Shown: positions 21,473-31,590 of the stretch, one piece after another
Layout of the letters: every line of letters starts with the position of its first letter
Numbering within the stretch: position 1 is the first letter of the stretch
Assembly (NCBI RefSeq): GCF_004379255.2
Contig: NC_056047.1
Coordinates: 28,658,293-28,722,292, forward strand
Length of the DNA stretch: 64,000 nt
Direction: 5' to 3'
From: Salvia splendens
Lineage: Eukaryota; Streptophyta; Magnoliopsida; Lamiales; Lamiaceae
Program-made: the position numbers and the translations under genes
The notes under the pieces: model-generated
What the model was told of the DNA's origin: nothing
What the model saw: only the letters and a program-made list of their open reading frames with translations
The model's database searches: none

Positions 21473-22803
21473 TTCTACCCTCCTTAAAAACAAATTTCGT
21501 CCCGAAATTTGATGTACTCCTTATGTGAGTAACTCCGGCAGTGCAAGAGATAATGCTGTTGTTCTCGTTTCTTCGGTGATTTTATGAGTAAGTCCGGCAC
21601 GCATCAGCTTAAGATTTGGTGCCAGTTTGCGCTTCCTTGATCATAACATGTATTCGTTGTACGACATCAACATTTCATTTATCGCGTTTGATGCTAACAT
21701 TTATCTTTTACCAACTTCGTGCCATGCCCTCATTGGTAGATTTTGGAAACTATATAAAATTGGCCTTATCGCCTCCACTCAAGATAAGAATAGGAGAAAA
21801 GTTGAAAGGGTCTTAACCATACTCTTAGAGTTCAAAAATTTTCTTATTAGGAGGTTTCTAGATGGAAGAAGTTGAAAAGAAGAAAAAAGATGAGGATATA
21901 ATGATAGTAGATTTCCATAATTAGTGCCGACAACATAATCTCCAGGGTTTGTAAAATTTAAAAGTCCTAAGTATCATTCGATGACATCTTTAACATAGCA
22001 ACGGAATGATTTGTCGCCAGTGGCTATGAAAACCAAGATATTGCTAAAGTGATGAGGAATTTAGTCCTCGTGACACAAAACTTGGAGCTGTAGAGAAGCT
22101 TGAAACATGAGAAACTAATTGTAGTGGAATTGAGAAGAGGGACTACTCTTGCAATAAAAGAGTTTGCCATCAATTCATGTTTTTTTTTAAAAAAAGACGA
22201 ATAGGTGAATTAAAGGTCTTGAAAATAATATATCAAGCTTGAAAGAGAACAATCATCTTGCAAATATGATCATTCTAAAGGCCATAAGTTATACACGTCT
22301 CGGGATAGAATATGGTAGTAGGAATGCATCAAAATATTACTTCACCCCAAATGAATCAAGGGGAAAGCAACAGTCAATCAAGGGTGTCCAAAATTATGAG
22401 AGTAGGTTATTTTATGTAAACTGGAGATGGGTCACAAGCTGAAACTAGAAAAAGTGGTGACTGCTTATAGACATGAGTCATTTCAAGATCTGAATCAAAT
22501 GAACAAGTATGATAAATGCACCAAGTCAAGATGACACCCGGAAAATTTTTCGGGCAAAGGTGCAAATAGTTGATCTAAAATTCTTTAGGGAATGAGCAAA
22601 CAAATAGCACCCTCACCTTGAAGGAAAATTATGTGTAACGGACAACAATGAGCTTAGAAATCATCTTTTTATTTCTTCTTAGAAATAACGAGTTAGACAC
22701 ACTATAAACTTTACACCACCCACCCTGGAAGAATCAAGATTTACCCATGGTACGATTGAGAAATCTAGTGGGATGGTACGAAGCATCCCTATTCTTGGAA
22801 AAA

Positions 22804-23203
22804 GGTGTAACAAAGGACTTTGTGGCATGTTTGCCCAAACTCAATTTAAGAATTATTGTTATGTGGGTAATCATTGATCATCACATCAAATTGAGATCCA
22901 GGATCACCTCGAGACTTTGAAAAGCTTTCAGAAGGAACTAGGCACTATACTAAATATTAACACAACATTTCACTCAGAAACAGACAAGCAATCAGAAAGA
23001 ACACTTCAAACCTGAGGTTATGCTAAGAGCAATCATGTATGGTAGAGGAAACAGTTGGGAATCTGTCTTGCCCCTTGGAGAATAAAAATTCGCATACAAC
23101 AACAGTAATCAGACGACCATTTATTCGGCACTATACGTGGCCCTATATGGGAAGAAGTACAAATCACCACTTTGTTGGGTAGAGGTAAAAATTGTTGGCT
23201 AAA
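22804..23203 (+). pseudogene. Ty3/gypsy integrase relic, antisense (copy B)
   Basis: Same motifs as copy A in the same inverted orientation, with a one-base deletion relative to A in the segment after the SERTLQT motif. Both units inherited the inversion, so it predates the tandem duplication. Confidence 0.75.
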
Positions 23204-24344
23204 ATCATGCTCGAAATAAAGAAGGGCATTCATCGTCTTTTGTCTCTTTTGAGCATGATAAAGAAAATCTTCGGAACTTACTTCACAACTATGTCTGACA
23301 ACCATAGTCGAAAATCGTGGCTCCATAGTGGTCTTGGCATGTCATAACGATCATTCTTGAAACACATTATTTTTCTTTTATTACGCAAGACTAAATTTCT
23401 TTAATTCGATTGAAATCATATTCTATGACCATGTACGGATACATCATTCAATTGAATCGAAGATATTATCTTTTGTTATGACTTGATTGTCAACAAGGAT
23501 TGTGGTCAACCCAGATTATTCACTTTTATTAGGACATAGAAGAGATATACCTAGTTTCTGTCATTTTGTGAAAATATCGTTCATTCCTAGCTCAAACGTT
23601 TTTCTCATGATTAACTTTTATTTAGATCGCTTACTTTTCCCATCCTCGCTCGGGAAAGCGAGAAATGTTTATAATTTGTTCGTCTATGTTCGAGTCCATA
23701 CTATGTTCTTAGAGGGAACGTATAGCTTAATATTCTTAGTTCTTGGAAATACCTTACATGCAACGTGATTCATGAATTTACTCGAAAAGGCATATTCTTT
23801 CAAAAAAAAACCTTTAACTTTTCATAATCGAGAAAACAAAATATTTCCCTTTTTGTAATAATTTGCACATTTACTACATCTACTTAAAAGAAAATGATAC
23901 GTTTTCCCTTCATCATTTAAAGTCTTTCCTCGATAAAAATGTATCAACTATTTCCTCAAAGCCTTTACTTGATAAAGAAACATCATCTCCTTTCTCAAAA
24001 TTTCCAAAACTCTTTCTTGAATGTAACAAATTACTCTTTTCTTTATAACTCACACTTTCAACTTTTTCTTTCGAGTCTCTACTCGATAAAACTCGTCACC
24101 TCTTTCTCTAAAGTCTCATACTTTCATTCGTTCAATTGAAATATCTGAACAAGTTACTTTCTCCTTTCAAACTTTTTGACCATCTCTACTTTGCTTTTAA
24201 AAGAAAGAAAAGTTTACCTTTTTCCACGTTAGCGCGATGGGTGGGAGTGCTGAGTGTTTGTTGGCCAAATAAATATAGTCTAGTCAAACAAGTCTAGACT
24301 GATAACTAAAAGGAAACTCTCAGGTTCAGAGCATAGAAGAAACT

Positions 24345-24356
24345 GCTCTGATACCA
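24345..24356 (-). other. Primer binding site B
   Basis: The minus strand reads TGGTATCAGAGC, an exact complement of the initiator tRNA-Met 3' end as used by Tekay elements, 3 bp from the LTR. Confidence 0.88.
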
Positions 24357-24359
24357 CTC

Positions 24360-25976
24360 TATCACGACCGCACTAGCTAAGGATAGCATAGTCGGGGAAC
24401 CGTGACTAGGGGCGGGGTATAAGAAGCGGGGAAAGAAATAAGGGAAAATAAAATCAAACATTGGTTGCGAGTCATGACTAATCAAGTGCTGATACATAGA
24501 AGAAAAGATACTCGATCATGAAAACTCGAGTAATTGTTTGCAAAAATTTTAAAATATCAAAGTTTTGAACAAAATAGACTTGAGTCTTTTAAGATGCACA
24601 ACGGAAGGAAATGAACGCGGTTCCATGTATGAAGACATGAACCTCCGAGAGTCAAAATCTGACTGAATTAAATGTCTTGTCTCAATAGCACTTCCTCCAC
24701 CACTTCGCTGCTCAACCTGCACATTTAGAAATATATGCAGGGCTGAGTACAAAGGTACTCAGTGAACACATTGCCGAAATATACACATATACGTTGAAAA
24801 ATATTGTCATGCCATCACAGTAACACTCGAGAGTTTTCTCTTAAAAGGCCCGAGCTTACTAAATTCTTTGTGAGCTAAAGTTCGACTGATCAGTCTAAGT
24901 TCTTTCTGTACTTCTGCCATATCTGAACAACAAGTGCCGTGGAGATGGTGCTCTTCCACAGTCACCTACATCTTTCTCCAGCCGAGGAGGTGGCCACCTC
25001 CCAACGGCCTCCACTATATCATCTTTGTGCCGTGGAAGGTGGCCACCTTCCACGGTCACCTGTGTACACTAATCCGAGTAGGGACACTACCCTTACTCGG
25101 ATCCGAATTCGATTCTTACGTTCCAACCAAACAGATAGGCTTCATACACATTAAACAAATCATTTATGGCAAGACAACATCATTTGTATATCTTATTATC
25201 ATCTAAAAAATATTTGACATTTTATCCACATTAGTATGTAGGATAGAAAAGTTCACCTCGTGCGTTTAAATTCCACAACTTGAATTTGTTTACACCTTCC
25301 GTCACTTGCTCGTAGAGATGGCCTTTAACCACGATGAATACTCTAGCCGGACGGTTGATTCCTCTTTCCACTCTGTAGTTTTTTTTAATCCCATCATCAA
25401 CTATTCTTCAATTGTTTCTTCTTTTCCTCCTTCCGTTGCTTCTCCATAAAAAAAATAGGCATCCTACTTAACTGAGCATATAACTTATATACTACTGCAA
25501 TCCTATTATGTCGGTATGTTCACCGATTTTGATATATATCTTTTTACTATTTTAATGATTCTTAAAGCTTAGCTATAGCAATGCCTCGTCAACCAAGTTA
25601 CTAATATAGATGTACACATGTTTCTTTTATAATGTGTGGTTCCATGCATGAACTTACCCACGTCATTATCCATTTTTCCATTTAATTTCCTATTTAAATA
25701 TCAACTTTTATTTATTAACTAAAACAATATGTATATATATACACACACTTACATATGTCTACTTTACACATATTAACACATAATATATACGTACATATAT
25801 GTACATAATAAATATGGTGTATTATAGTACTACAATAATAATATATTTACCTCACATGTGTATATATGTGTGCTTAGCCATATTTAATTATCGTCGTCTT
25901 ATTGCAAAATATTAATAAAATTGTATACCCTAAGATTCATGGCTTAAGGAGTCATATAAAAACTTGGGTTGTTACA
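24360..25976 (-). repeat. Array LTR 3 (5'-most)
   Basis: 1617 bp, starting (minus) TGTAACAACCC at 25976, followed outward by the GTAAT duplication at 25977-25981. Confidence 0.9.
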
Positions 25977-26190
25977 GTAATAGATTTTGTTGGATGTATC
26001 GGACATTAAATTTTAAATTTTTTTGATCTTATTTATTTATTTATTTAAATTTATTATATTCATATATGTGTAATATATCTACATGTTCTATTCATTTACC
26101 TAACGCCAAACAAACAACAACGACGATCTAACGTAGTTCGGATTTAATCGCATAAATGTCACTTATATAGGTAATCAAGCTAATAATATA

Positions 26191-26369
26191 CTCCCTCCGT
26201 CCCGCACTACTCGCACTTATTTCCTTTTTGGGCGTCCCAAGTTACTTGCACTCTTTCCATTTTTAGTAAAAAATTTCACCTACAGCCGTCATTTTTGACT
26301 TTCCTATACACTCATTCCTTAATCTCCGAGCCGAAAAGGAAATGAGCGAGTAGCCCGGGACGGAGGGAG
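26191..26369. mobile_element. Stowaway-like MITE in the Tekay outer LTR
   Basis: The inverted ends CTCCCTCCGTCCC and GGGACGGAGGGAG are perfect and flanked by TA on both sides, as for Tc1/mariner Stowaway elements. 179 bp, non-coding. Confidence 0.9.
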
Positions 26370-26405
26370 TAGTTTTTAATAATATCGGCTTAGCGGGTCG
26401 TTACA

Positions 26406-26579
26406 TGCATTCTGTTCTCCTTCTTCTTCGCTGGTCAGTTCATCAGCGGCCGCTGCTGCTGCTAATGCGGCTCTGTATCGCGTGGCAATAACACTGGCTT
26501 CCTGGACTCTCCAATGAGCGTTAGTGTCTCTGTATATATGAGGATGATTCCAGTGCCCACCGCATTGGTACCTTCTCAT
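26406..26579 (-). pseudogene. Athila-B gag, N-terminal fragment
   Basis: The frame begins MRRYQCGGHWNHPHIYRDTN, the first ATG after the primer site, and runs through an alanine run (RAALAAAAAADELTSEEEGE) until it hits the TGTAACGACCC start of the Tekay outer LTR. Position and charge pattern suit an Athila gag N-terminus. The continuation is at 11230. Confidence 0.6.
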
Positions 26580-26667
26580 AAAAAGGAAAAAAAACGAATG
26601 AGAAAAGAAAGAAACAAAAACTATTTACACCTATGCACTACACACAAACATAGAATAACACCATGCT

Positions 26668-26681
26668 TCCCCGGCAACGGC
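26668..26681 (-). other. Athila-B primer binding site, partly mutated
   Basis: The minus strand reads GCCGTTGCCGGGGA, the inner part of the tRNA-Asp complement used by Athila elements. The expected first bases TGGC are replaced by CAAA. Confidence 0.65.
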
Positions 26682-26685
26682 TTTG

Positions 26686-27942
26686 GTGGGGAGCGTTTTC
26701 GCGTTCGAGTGGATCAAGTTATATGGAAGATAACTGAATCGGATGAATCAGTTAGCTAATGTCGTTGCTACTTGATCAAGGCGTTCACGATCTCGCTAGC
26801 CACCAATGTAATTTATAACTCCCAATTTTGCACTACTTTAACAGTAAAGCGGCAAGTTCGGGGTCGATCCCAAAGAGAAACCAGTGTATCAAGTGTGTGA
26901 GTAGTGAACAGGGGGTCGGCTGCTGCCACATTTTAATTTTGGGAGTTTTTAACTACTGATTTTACCTTAGGCAGAAAGTAAACTATCTACTAGATCAAGG
27001 TACTGCTAACTACTGGATCAAGTAAGTGACATGCTGGAATAAAACTGACTACCTAGGCATGCGGCGAAAACACAAACACTTTGCTATTCGACATGATTAA
27101 ACACTGGATCAAAGTTTAAAGCGAAATTAAACTAGAACAGTAAATACGAAGGCGAAAACTAAACAACTCCAATTTTATACCCAAAACTCAGAACAGTGTT
27201 GCAAGCATACGGAATGCAGAAAGATTGATTTTTTAACTACAAAACAACTCGAAATCAAACTAAGCTAACAACTTCGGGAAATAAGAAAGCAAGTAGAGTC
27301 GAGAAAACTCTCGGATGGAAATTCGAGACAACGCCGAACAGATATCGAATACTCTGTCGCGCTCCATTTCTCTAGCTAACCATTTCTCTCACTATCTTTA
27401 GAACTGGGAAACTAAACTAAAACGTAAACTAAACGTAAAAAGAGATCCTCTGATTATGGTGGCACATCCTCTATTTATAGGCACTTCACACAATCTCCAG
27501 CAGGATAACGATCTTGGCAGAGGATATTCGCTCACGCTGTGAGCGAGCGACTCATCGATTGCTACGTGCCTTCCTTCTAGAATGACGTCGCTTTTCAATA
27601 ACAGATTCATGACTCAGCTCCGTCCTTGCGTCTCATGTATCAGCACGTGTCCCTCTTCTAGAACGTCGTCCTTGCTAACAGAATGATGCCCACCATCCGG
27701 CTCATTAGCCTCACGTGTCCTCCTTCTAGAATCCTGTGGTCCCCGCCCAACTACTTGATCACCCCATTTGATCAGTTCACCCGATTTTTTGCCTTTTTCG
27801 CCTTTTGTACCAACTTGATCAACTTGTCCTTGTTGCCTTGGTCAAGCCGTATTCCTGCACATTTAACACTTGTTTTGCGCGATAACTGACCAGGTATAGT
27901 ACATTTTACCCCCTAAATCGATGCATGAAATAGGCCTTATCA
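26686..27942 (-). repeat. 5' LTR of Athila-B
   Basis: It starts (minus) TGATAAGGCCTATTTCATGC, matching the Athila-A and solo LTRs. It contains an inverted TATA box (27471-27480) and the GGGATCGACCCC block near 26850. The inner end is uncertain by about 10 bp. Length is about 1.26 kb, shorter than the other two copies. Confidence 0.75.
27471..27480 (-). promoter_or_regulatory. Athila-B LTR TATA box
   Basis: The minus strand reads CTATAAATAG, in the same LTR context as 4221 and 51629. Confidence 0.55.
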
Positions 27943-28143
27943 AATCTATACAGGATTCTAGTGGTACAATTAGCATATATTGAGGTAAAGTTGTTGAAAT
28001 TGGCAGGAATAAATGCAGATCAAACCATAAAGTTGAGCAACGTTCATCTCTCACAAACAGCTAATTTTAACAGTTAGTAAAACATGACAGACGTTACACA
28101 CATAAAGAGCAAAATGCGATAAAATTGTATGGAGGAGAGAGAC
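27943..28143 (-). other. Start of pyridoxal kinase intron 1
   Basis: AT-rich, beginning with the donor GTCTCT and ending at the Athila-B LTR. No second exon is present in these 200 bp. Confidence 0.65.
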
Positions 28144-28371
28144 CTGTACAGTGTGCGACTGAATACTGAGAACCCGACCCGTTTCCGACGGCAGAGCTAG
28201 AGCCAAAACCGGTGGAGGCGCCACAAACTGCTTCGCCCGGTGATGAATAATCAGGCATTCACATAAACAAATGCATGTTACTGAGTTGAGGAGAAATTCG
28301 CACCTGAAAGTGGAGAAACTCGGATGAATTTGTGGATTGAATGCGATGGCGATGAATTTTGACGTTAACAT
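28144..28371 (-). CDS. PDXK / SOS4-like: Pyridoxal kinase, exon 1
   Basis: Translation on the minus strand from the ATG at 28371 gives 76 codons ending exactly at a splice donor (CAG-GTCTCT, donor 28143-28142). The last 26 residues (PPPVLALALPSETGRVLSIQ then SHTVQ) are the near-invariant N-terminus of plant pyridoxal kinase, which phosphorylates B6 vitamers in the salvage route to pyridoxal 5'-phosphate. In Arabidopsis it is SOS4, needed for salt tolerance and root-hair growth. Residues 1-49, with F/S/I/C and few acidic residues, could be a transit peptide, and the start is inferred. The next exon is not in the window: about 200 bp into intron 1 the Athila-B LTR begins. Whether the gene is intact across the insertion, or this is an orphan exon, cannot be decided here. 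Confidence 0.8.
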
Positions 28372-28717
28372 AAATGAATCAAGCTGTATTCTGATGCATT
28401 CCTAACAAGTGTTGCAACAATTGAAGGAGAAAATTAATTTTCGGAATCGACTAAATTAAAGGGATTTCCTGGTTTCGTGTATTGACTGGATGCTGATGAT
28501 GAAAATTGAAAATGGCAGATTCCGTAGTTAATTTCCAATTATAAAAACATTTAAAAGACTGATACACTGGATTTGGGGATATCCTACTAGGGATGTACTT
28601 AAAAAAATAACTCAAATCATAATCACGATATCTTTCCAACCATATGCTGTCATGTGGCATATATAACCAACAAATCAACGTTATTAAGTTACAAACTTAG
28701 TGGATGATTTAGATGAG
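28372..28717 (-). promoter_or_regulatory. Putative 5' UTR and proximal promoter of pyridoxal kinase
   Basis: AT-rich sequence upstream of the inferred start. An out-of-frame short upstream ORF (MHQNTA-stop) occurs at about 28397. No clear TATA box. Confidence 0.35.
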
Positions 28718-28833
28718 CGGATTGCATAAAAGACTGTTTATATTACATTAAATGCAATTTATTTTGCAATATAAAACTATAATGCAAAATAAATTGCATT
28801 TAATGCAACATAAACTATCTTTTATGCAATCCG
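28718..28833. mobile_element. Fold-back MITE
   Basis: Arms CGGATTGCATAAAAGA... and ...TCTTTTATGCAATCCG form an almost perfect 50-bp inverted repeat around a short loop near 28775. The whole 116 bp folds on itself. Target duplication not resolved. Confidence 0.75.
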
Positions 28834-28839
28834 AGGTAA

Positions 28840-28848
28840 TTCTTATTT
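28840..28848. other. 9-bp target duplication TTCTTATTT, left copy
   Basis: Identical to 29772-29780, immediately outside the inverted repeats of the Pack-MULE. Confidence 0.85.
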
Positions 28849-29075
28849 GGACTAAAGTCCCAAAATGGTCCTTAACATATTGCGTTTTTTTTTGTCCAAA
28901 ATATTATCTTTTGAATTATTCGGTCCCTCACATTTGAAATCGGATCACATTTGGTCCATTTTGGACGGTTCCGTCAAATTTTTGACGGTTTTAATTATCG
29001 GGTCACAAAGCCGTCACTAATCCGCCACTAACTGGGAGAAACTGATCCGTCACAAATCCGTCACTAATATAATGC
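28849..29075. repeat. Left TIR of Pack-MULE
   Basis: 227 bp. The inner part carries several CCGTCAC units, mirrored as GTGACGG in the right arm. Confidence 0.88.
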
Positions 29076-29291
29076 ACACTTGCTTATTAGCATATGCTTA
29101 TTGTGAAGCATATTCATGAACTTCAATGCAGAGCTCCATTGAAGCAGCAGCTCACCAATTGCTTCCGCAAATGCAATTTTCGTTTCGATTTGCCAATAAA
29201 TCTTAACCTCAATAGAAATTATTGAAGCTCGGCTGATCTCTGCGATGCAATTGTTTATCGAGAAGAAGCGGCGGCAATCAGAGATCGCGCT

Positions 29292-29475
29292 ATGAAGCTC
29301 TACATATCGGCGTCCAGCGGTGGAGCGGGAGGCGTTTTCCGGCGGATGAAGTCGAGTAAACGCCGATTGTCTCACCGGACGATTAGGTTGCTCGTCGGCC
29401 TACTTTTGCCCTTCCTTTTTGTTAGGTCTGCTCTTCTCCTCCTCGAATCCGCTGCCCTATGCTCTTCCCCTATCG
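29292..29475 (+). pseudogene. GAUT15-like: Captured first exon of a GAUT15-like galacturonosyltransferase
   Basis: The frame starts MKLYISASSGGAGG and continues with a basic stretch, then LLVGLLLPFLFVRSALLLLE and SAALCSSPI, ending at a splice-donor-like CG-GTAATC (donor at 29476). This matches the N-terminus of plant GAUT15-type glycosyltransferases: a short MK-YIS start, a basic cytosolic tail, one type II Golgi membrane anchor and the LESA--CSSP motif. In the parent gene this exon anchors a pectin-synthesis enzyme in the Golgi. Here it ends in TIR sequence with no downstream exons, so it is a transduplicated fragment. About 160 bp of possible 5' UTR precedes it. Confidence 0.75.
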
Positions 29476-29523
29476 GTAATCTCTCTCTTTCACACACACA
29501 CAGTGAGTTTCTGTTGACAATAA

Positions 29524-29771
29524 GCATTATATTAGTGACGGATTTATGACGGATTTGTGACGGATTTGTGACGGCTCAGTTTCTCCCAGTTAGTGACGGA
29601 TTAGTGACAGCTTTGTGACCCGGTAATTTAAACCGTCAAAACTTTGACGGAACCGTCCAAAATGGACCAAATGTGATCCGATTTCAAATGTGAGGGACCG
29701 AATAATTCAAAAGATAATGTTTTGGACAAAAAAAAATGCAATATGTTAAGGACCATTTTGGGACTTTAGTC
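29524..29771. repeat. Right TIR of Pack-MULE
   Basis: 248 bp, reverse complement of the left arm apart from small changes and an extra repeat of the GACGGATTTGT unit. Confidence 0.88.
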
Positions 29772-29780
29772 TTCTTATTT

Positions 29781-31177
29781 GTCATCATTTGTTGCTTATA
29801 CCTGCCACATGGCAACATGTGGTTGGAAGGATGTTGTGACTCTAAGGGTGAAAGGACACTAGTACTCCCCTATCCTAGTATTAACATCGCCATTTTATTT
29901 TCCTGGAACTAATTTTACATTATTAATTAATCAACTAAAATATAAATACTATCATTATATAAATTGTATAATTTAAAAAATGTTAACACCGAATAATTAA
30001 TCACCAACTTGTACTGTTCAAAACATCAAAGTCATGACCATAAGAAAATAAAATGATTGAAATGTACAAAAAAATATTTAATATAGTCATATACTGCCAT
30101 TTCCTATGTAATTAAGAACCATTTTTATCCATTAAAAAAAAACTTAGAACCATTTTGGTTCATTAGATCGTAAAATGGTTGGTCTTGATTTTTCTAGAGT
30201 TTAATATATGATAACTCATGAATATCAGTCGTGGTAAAATGAATGGTCACGACCATCAGGTTGATAGAATAATAATGAAATGTCGGTCTAACTTTTACAT
30301 ACTTTCTTTATTTTTTAAAATTATAAACAATTTTAATGTATAATTATTAAAATGAGAGAAAAAGAGAAATAAAAGGGTAGTGCCATCCGCCATTTTAACA
30401 GAGAGAAGGTCGCAAGGGTGGAAAAATGGGGCAAGAGAGAGAGAGTTAATAGGGGAATGAGAATGACTGTTTCCGATTCCCTTCAAAATGGGTTAGGACT
30501 CGATGAATTTAATAGTAGTAACAAAATTAATGATTTTATTTAGTGTTTATGAGTATATATATCAACACTAACTCTACTATTAGATTTATAGATTTTCATC
30601 GAGTTATCTATCCTACCAAACATGCATTTATAGTGATGATGATATTTTTATAATTAAAAGTTTTAAATATAAATTAGTCTTAAAGAGTGAGTAGAAAAGT
30701 TTTACATTTTAATATTTATTATTTCAATTACTATTAAATTTGTGCTTTTATATGTAATAATGTGTGTATTAATTTCTTATTTTATGTTTGTATAAAAATT
30801 AATATATTAATAGCTCATTTTATGATTTCCTTATAATTCATATGTATTTGTATTAATATAAAAGAGTACTAATATTTTCTTAAATCCATAAATTGATAAT
30901 TTTGGATATGTCCATATAAAGGTTACACTGCAATATCATAAAATTTCAGTCTCGGCTTCTTTAAATTTCTGATTCCATAGTTAAGGATACATAGTATTTC
31001 AAATGAGTTTATTTCTCCACTCACAATCATTCTTTTAAAATTCATCCATAATGTCATAACTTTTATTATTGATGGATTGAGTAATAAATTTCATAATTTC
31101 AAAGAAATAATAGCATAAATGATGAGTCAATGTATTTGATCGCATAAGCACATGTGAAATTAAATAGTATACGTCAC
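29781..31177. other. AT-rich intergenic region, nothing recognised
   Basis: No gene, element end or strong repeat seen. Only AT-rich unique-looking sequence with a short GAGA run at about 30435. Confidence 0.5.
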
Positions 31178-31472
31178 TTAGAGCATCCGCAGCGGTGACA
31201 CTGTCCGTCCGTGCCAGCGGCGCGGCGCACCGCTGCTCGATGCATCGAGCACGTCCGTGCCAGCGAGCAGCACACGTGTCAACGTCTGATTCGCCAACGA
31301 CAATGGCGTTGGAATTTCCTTTCTTTTTTTTAAAAAAAAAAAATCGGATTTTAACTAAAAAATTTGATTAAAAATAAAAAAAATATTTTCCCACTTTCCA
31401 AAAAATTATATTCGTTTTCTCCCCACTTTTAATTTATTTTCAATTTTTTTCCCCAAAAATTCACATTTTCAT

Positions 31473-31481
31473 CTATAAATG
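31473..31481 (+). promoter_or_regulatory. TATA box for Harbinger ORF1
   Basis: CTATAAATG lies 110 bp upstream of the ORF1 ATG, followed by a CA-rich leader. Confidence 0.6.
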
Positions 31482-31590
31482 CCCCCACTTCCACACAAAA
31501 ATTTCACACCACACTACACAATTATCATCTAAATTCTCTCATTTCCATTTTTACAATTCTCAATCTTTCTTTCACTCTTACAACAAAAAA

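Larger units (their letters stand above)
21473..24359 (-). other. Array internal region B
   Basis: 2887 bp, nearly identical to region A, with polypurine tract 21473-21485 and primer site 24345-24356. Scattered single-base differences and one-base indels separate A and B, so they are two real diverging copies. Confidence 0.85.
15352..25976 (-). mobile_element. Tandem Tekay array: LTR-internal-LTR-internal-LTR
   Basis: Three LTRs (15352-16967, 19857-21472, 24360-25976) alternate with two internal regions (16968-19856, 21473-24359). The unit period is about 4.5 kb and the copies are nearly identical by eye. Primer sites and polypurine tracts sit at each correct LTR border and all point to minus orientation. 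A single perfect 5-bp duplication flanks the whole 10.6-kb block, so the array entered or arose at one insertion site. The internal regions lack an intact gag-pol, so it is a non-autonomous element. Confidence 0.9.
11418..26405 (-). repeat. 5' LTR of Tekay outer element, split by the tandem array
   Basis: The LTR starts (minus) TGTAACGACCC at 26405 and ends GGTCGTGACA at 11418, the TGTAAC...GACA termini of Tekay/Del chromoviruses. About 4.36 kb remain after removing 15352-25976, expanded by MITEs. It shares conserved blocks with the other Tekay LTRs: a palindrome at 11809-11828, the GTACACTAGTCCGAG block near 12110, and a CCCGAATTCGA block. It interrupts Athila-B gag after 26406. The second LTR is missing. 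Confidence 0.75.
5477..27942 (-). mobile_element. Athila-B: interrupted, truncated Athila-type Ty3/gypsy retrotransposon
   Basis: Read on the minus strand the order is 5' LTR (27942 to about 26686), tRNA-Asp-like primer site (26681-26668), start of gag (26579-26406), [Tekay outer element with its own nested array, 26405 to about 11231], rest of gag (11230-10376), protease (9638), reverse transcriptase and RNase H (8569-7196), ORF1 relic (6578-5744) and 3' non-coding hairpins. Integrase is missing, and the 3' end is cut by Athila-A. The 5' LTR abuts intron 1 of the pyridoxal kinase gene. Confidence 0.8.
28849..29771 (+). mobile_element. Pack-MULE carrying a GAUT15-like exon
   Basis: Long terminal inverted repeats (28849-29075 and 29524-29771) start GGACTAAAGTCCCAAAATGG and are flanked by a perfect 9-bp duplication, the hallmark of Mutator-like elements. 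The right arm has extra copies of a GACGGATTTGT unit. There is no transposase. The 448-bp interior is mostly host-gene-like sequence including a recognisable exon. Size is 923 bp. Confidence 0.88.

Noticed and set aside
15352..25976. Segmental duplication or assembly artefact instead of a tandem element
   Set aside because: A single GTAAT duplication bounds the block, each LTR border keeps its primer site or purine tract, and the copies carry distinct small differences. An artefact cannot be fully excluded without reads.
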